A stretch of DNA of 25,874 bases, from positions 2,960 to 28,833 of the forward strand of contig DBZU01000061.1 of the NCBI GenBank assembly GCA_002311285.1, written 5' to 3'. Every line of letters starts with the position of its first letter. Positions within the stretch are counted from its first letter, which is position 1. The notes below the pieces were generated by a model. It saw nothing but the letters and a program-made list of their open reading frames with translations, was not told where the DNA came from and did no database searches. A program made the translations under genes and the position numbers. This stretch comes from Dehalococcoidia bacterium UBA1152 (GTDB taxonomy: Bacteria; Chloroflexota; Dehalococcoidia; Lucifugimonadales; UBA2962). Of the stretch, positions 23,688 to 25,874 are shown in pieces.

Positions 23688-24804
23688 CAAGGTTACAGGT
23701 ATACCAAACCATGAACTTAGCAATTTCATGCTCAAGGAAATCCACGAGCAGCCTTCAGTTTTAGTAGATATTATTGAAGGGCGATTAAGTCGTGACTCGA
23801 ATAAACTAGAACTTTTAGAATTGAATTTGTCTGACCAGCAATTGAAAAGTTTTGAGACTGTGCTTTTCATCGGCATGGGAACTAGTTTACATGCAGGGAT
23901 GGTAGGTAAATTGTGGTTTGAGCGAATAGCGGCCATTAAAGCTGAGTCAGACAACTCTTCTGAATTTAAAGATAGAAATCCTATTTTAAATAAAAAAACT
24001 CTAGCGATATCGATATCCCAGTCGGGAGAAACTGGCGATACTTTATCAGCAATGAAAACCGCTAAAGAATCTGGCGCTACTGTGCTAAATATAGGTAACG
24101 TTGAAGGCAGTCCGGCTTCGAAGTTTGCCGACCATAACTTATCAATGGCAGCTGGAAAGGAAATAAGTGTAGCTGCAACAAAATCTTTTGAATGTTCGTT
24201 ATTAACTCTATATATGTTAGCAATAAAAATGGGCCTGGCTCGTAATTCTATAAACTCCGCCGCTTACAACAGCATGATTAATGAACTGAGCAAATTACCC
24301 AAAATGGTAACTAAGATATTAGAGACAAAAACCCAGATAGAGGAACTGTGCAGTTATTACTATAAATACAACCACTTTTTATATCTGGGTAGGAATCTAA
24401 ATTTTCCCATTGCACTGGAGGGGGCTTTAAAATTAAAAGAAATTAGCTATATCCACGCTGAAGGATATCCCTCAGGAGAGTTAAAGCACGGACCAATGGC
24501 GTTAATAGATAAAAACATGCCGGTTGTCGTCGTAATGTCAAGTGACTCGTTCTTCAGCAGAAACCTCAACACAGTCAGTGAGATCGTGTCTCAAGGCGGC
24601 AAGGTTATCTCAGTAGTGTCAGAAGACTCTGACACTAGGAGTAATAAAGCCGATAATGTTATATCGATTCCAAAATCCTCTGATCTACTCAGCCCTTTAT
24701 TGACTGCTATTCCGTTACAACTTTTAGCATATTACATCGCAATAAAAAGAGGTTGTAATGTCGATCAACCACGTAATTTAACTAAATCTGTTCCCACCGA
24801 CTAA
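23677..24804 (+). CDS. GlmS-isomerase-like SIS-domain protein lacking a glutaminase domain
   Basis: The 375-residue protein consists of two tandem SIS domains like the C-terminal half of glucosamine-6-phosphate synthase. The first has SQSGET (114-119) for sugar phosphate binding. The second keeps the residues aligned with the GlmS catalytic set: Glu255 in LKEISYIHAEGY, His271 in ELKHGP, and Lys370 in NLTKSV after VDQPRN. There is no N-terminal Cys1 glutaminase domain, so it may use free ammonia, act as a sugar-phosphate isomerase or deaminase, or pair with a separate glutaminase. The ATG at 23677 is chosen because the FMLKEIHEQP opening follows. A GTG at 23641 would add 12 residues and a larger overlap with plsC. 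Confidence 0.85.
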   Translation: MLGDKVTGIPNHELSNFMLKEIHEQPSVLVDIIEGRLSRDSNKLELLELNLSDQQLKSFETVLFIGMGTSLHAGMVGKLWFERIAAIKAESDNSSEFKDRNPILNKKTLAISISQSGETGDTLSAMKTAKESGATVLNIGNVEGSPASKFADHNLSMAAGKEISVAATKSFECSLLTLYMLAIKMGLARNSINSAAYNSMINELSKLPKMVTKILETKTQIEELCSYYYKYNHFLYLGRNLNFPIALEGALKLKEISYIHAEGYPSGELKHGPMALIDKNMPVVVVMSSDSFFSRNLNTVSEIVSQGGKVISVVSEDSDTRSNKADNVISIPKSSDLLSPLLTAIPLQLLAYYIAIKRGCNVDQPRNLTKSVPTD

Positions 24805-24810
24805 ACAAAG

Positions 24811-25874
24811 ATGTTGAAAAAGTTTTTCAACTTACCACCCGCTTTTGAATCCTCAAAGTACAGGATTTATTGGTTAGGAGCCTTTGCTTCGGTATCTGGG
24901 TACAACCTAACTTATTTCGCCCAATTATGGTTAATTCATCAAATCAATGATTCGACAATATTCTTAGGATTAGTTGGAGCGGCCAATGCGGCCCCCTCCC
25001 TGCTCCTAACCTTAATCGGCGGAGCATATGCAGACCGCATAAACAAAAAACTGATCATATTGTTTTCACAAATCATTTTGGCCTCTTTAGTGATCATAAT
25101 GGCCATTTTAACTATACTCGACGTTATTGCTATTTGGCACATACTTGTTATAGCAATATTTGCTGGATCAGTTAGTGCGTTTGATTTACCTTCACGACAA
25201 GCTTTTTATCCGGAGCTTGTCGATTCACAAAAATTAACCAGCGCCGTGGCGATGAATGCTTCGATCTGGCAGTCAGTAAGAATTATTGCTCCTGCTGCAG
25301 CAGGATTCTTAATAGCCTTGACCAATACTTCAACTGTTTTCATTTTTAGTGCTATAGGTTTTTCAATGATGGCAATAGCACTAGTCAGTTTAAAAACTAA
25401 GCATAAAAATCCAGATGACTATGAATCTACACACCATTTGACTCAGCAAGTGAAAGAAAGTCTAAGTTACGTGTTTAAAAGAACAGAGTTTAGATTTCTT
25501 ATTGGTTTAGCGATGTTTTCTAGTTTTTTTGGAGGCAGTTACATACTTTTGATGCCTGTATTCGCAGTAGAGATTTTTGCGGTTGGTGCTGATGGCCAAG
25601 GGATATTACTGGCTTCTTCTGGTATAGGCAGTGTATTAGCTTCATTGTTTATAGCGACACGAAAAATCGTCCTTCCTTCAGGTCTTTTTATTCTAATTGC
25701 GTGCTCTTTAAGTGGAATATCAATTGCAGCCTTTGGATTGTCAGCTCACCTTACGGCTTCATATATTGCAGGTGTTATCTTAATGATCACAACAGGATTC
25801 TTCACTTCTCTTCATATGATTTCAACGATGGTTGCTTTGCAACAAATGGTACCCGCTGACCTACGTGGAAGAGT
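24811..25874 (+). CDS. MFS transporter, EntS/MFS_3-like, C-terminally cut by window end
   Basis: The frame runs from ATG at 24811, seven bases after the SIS gene, to the window end, giving about 354 residues of a protein usually near 400-430. It begins with a short cytoplasmic stretch, then hydrophobic helices. The MFS motif-A loop GGAYADRINKKL follows the second helix, and FDLPSRQAF is typical of the EntS/bacilysin-exporter-like MFS_3 family. At least nine membrane helices are visible before the edge, where the frame stays open. Such proteins export small molecules or macrolide-like drugs with a proton gradient; the substrate cannot be told. It is probably co-transcribed with cmk, plsC and the SIS gene. 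Confidence 0.9.
   Translation, partial: MLKKFFNLPPAFESSKYRIYWLGAFASVSGYNLTYFAQLWLIHQINDSTIFLGLVGAANAAPSLLLTLIGGAYADRINKKLIILFSQIILASLVIIMAILTILDVIAIWHILVIAIFAGSVSAFDLPSRQAFYPELVDSQKLTSAVAMNASIWQSVRIIAPAAAGFLIALTNTSTVFIFSAIGFSMMAIALVSLKTKHKNPDDYESTHHLTQQVKESLSYVFKRTEFRFLIGLAMFSSFFGGSYILLMPVFAVEIFAVGADGQGILLASSGIGSVLASLFIATRKIVLPSGLFILIACSLSGISIAAFGLSAHLTASYIAGVILMITTGFFTSLHMISTMVALQQMVPADLRGR

Noticed and set aside
1..25874. tRNA, rRNA, CRISPR, transposase or prophage features
   Set aside because: I looked through the intergenic gaps and coding frames and found no repeat array, cloverleaf-like segment, or integrase/transposase motif; by eye only, so a covariance-model scan could still find a small RNA.

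Overview
This AT-rich window (my impression is high-30s % GC) is a densely packed bacterial chromosome segment with about 26 protein genes, no tRNA, rRNA, CRISPR array or insertion sequence that I can see, and no gene-free stretch over 300 bases. The gene content suggests a free-living aerobic or facultative heterotroph. A Chloroflexota (SAR202/Dehalococcoidia-like) origin is my best guess. It rests on the mitochondrial-type aconitase, the long RecG N-terminus, the rpmB/fakA/fakB/recG order and a probable luciferase-like flavin oxidoreductase fragment at the left edge. This is inference from family recall, not a phylogeny.

Layout. (1) Positions 1-4217, minus strand: one tight operon encoding a CinA-like/nucleotidylyltransferase fusion, then UbiD, UbiA and UbiX homologues, then the N-terminus of a probable flavin-dependent oxidoreductase. 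The UbiD-UbiA-UbiX trio can prenylate an aromatic acid, decarboxylate it and make the prenyl-FMN cofactor, as in the late futalosine menaquinone or ubiquinone routes. (2) About 4344-9038, plus strand: a K+ uptake cluster (TrkH channel, TrkA, a Usp-like protein, an RCK_N-only protein and a second TrkA) that runs into prephenate dehydratase through a 4-base stop/start overlap. (3) 9063-11690, minus strand: a dihydrodipicolinate-synthase-family aldolase, an MfnB-like furan-phosphate synthase fused to a TusA-like domain, and two small membrane proteins. (4) 11801-16780, minus strand: fatty acid kinase FakA, a DegV/FakB fatty-acid carrier and RecG, with zinc-ribbon L28 divergent at 16906-17106.

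(5) 17238-22280: an SDR oxidoreductase, mitochondrial-type aconitase and a 7Fe ferredoxin (both minus strand), a second SDR, and an unrecognised two-helix membrane protein. (6) 22358 to the end, plus strand: cytidylate kinase, PlsC-like acyltransferase, a GlmS-isomerase-like SIS protein without a glutaminase domain, and an MFS exporter cut by the window edge.

The most unusual items are the MfnB-TusA fusion with its aldolase neighbour, the CinA/NMNAT-like fusion that lacks the canonical CinA serine, the glutaminase-less GlmS-like protein, and trkH, which has no conventional start codon at its conserved N-terminus.
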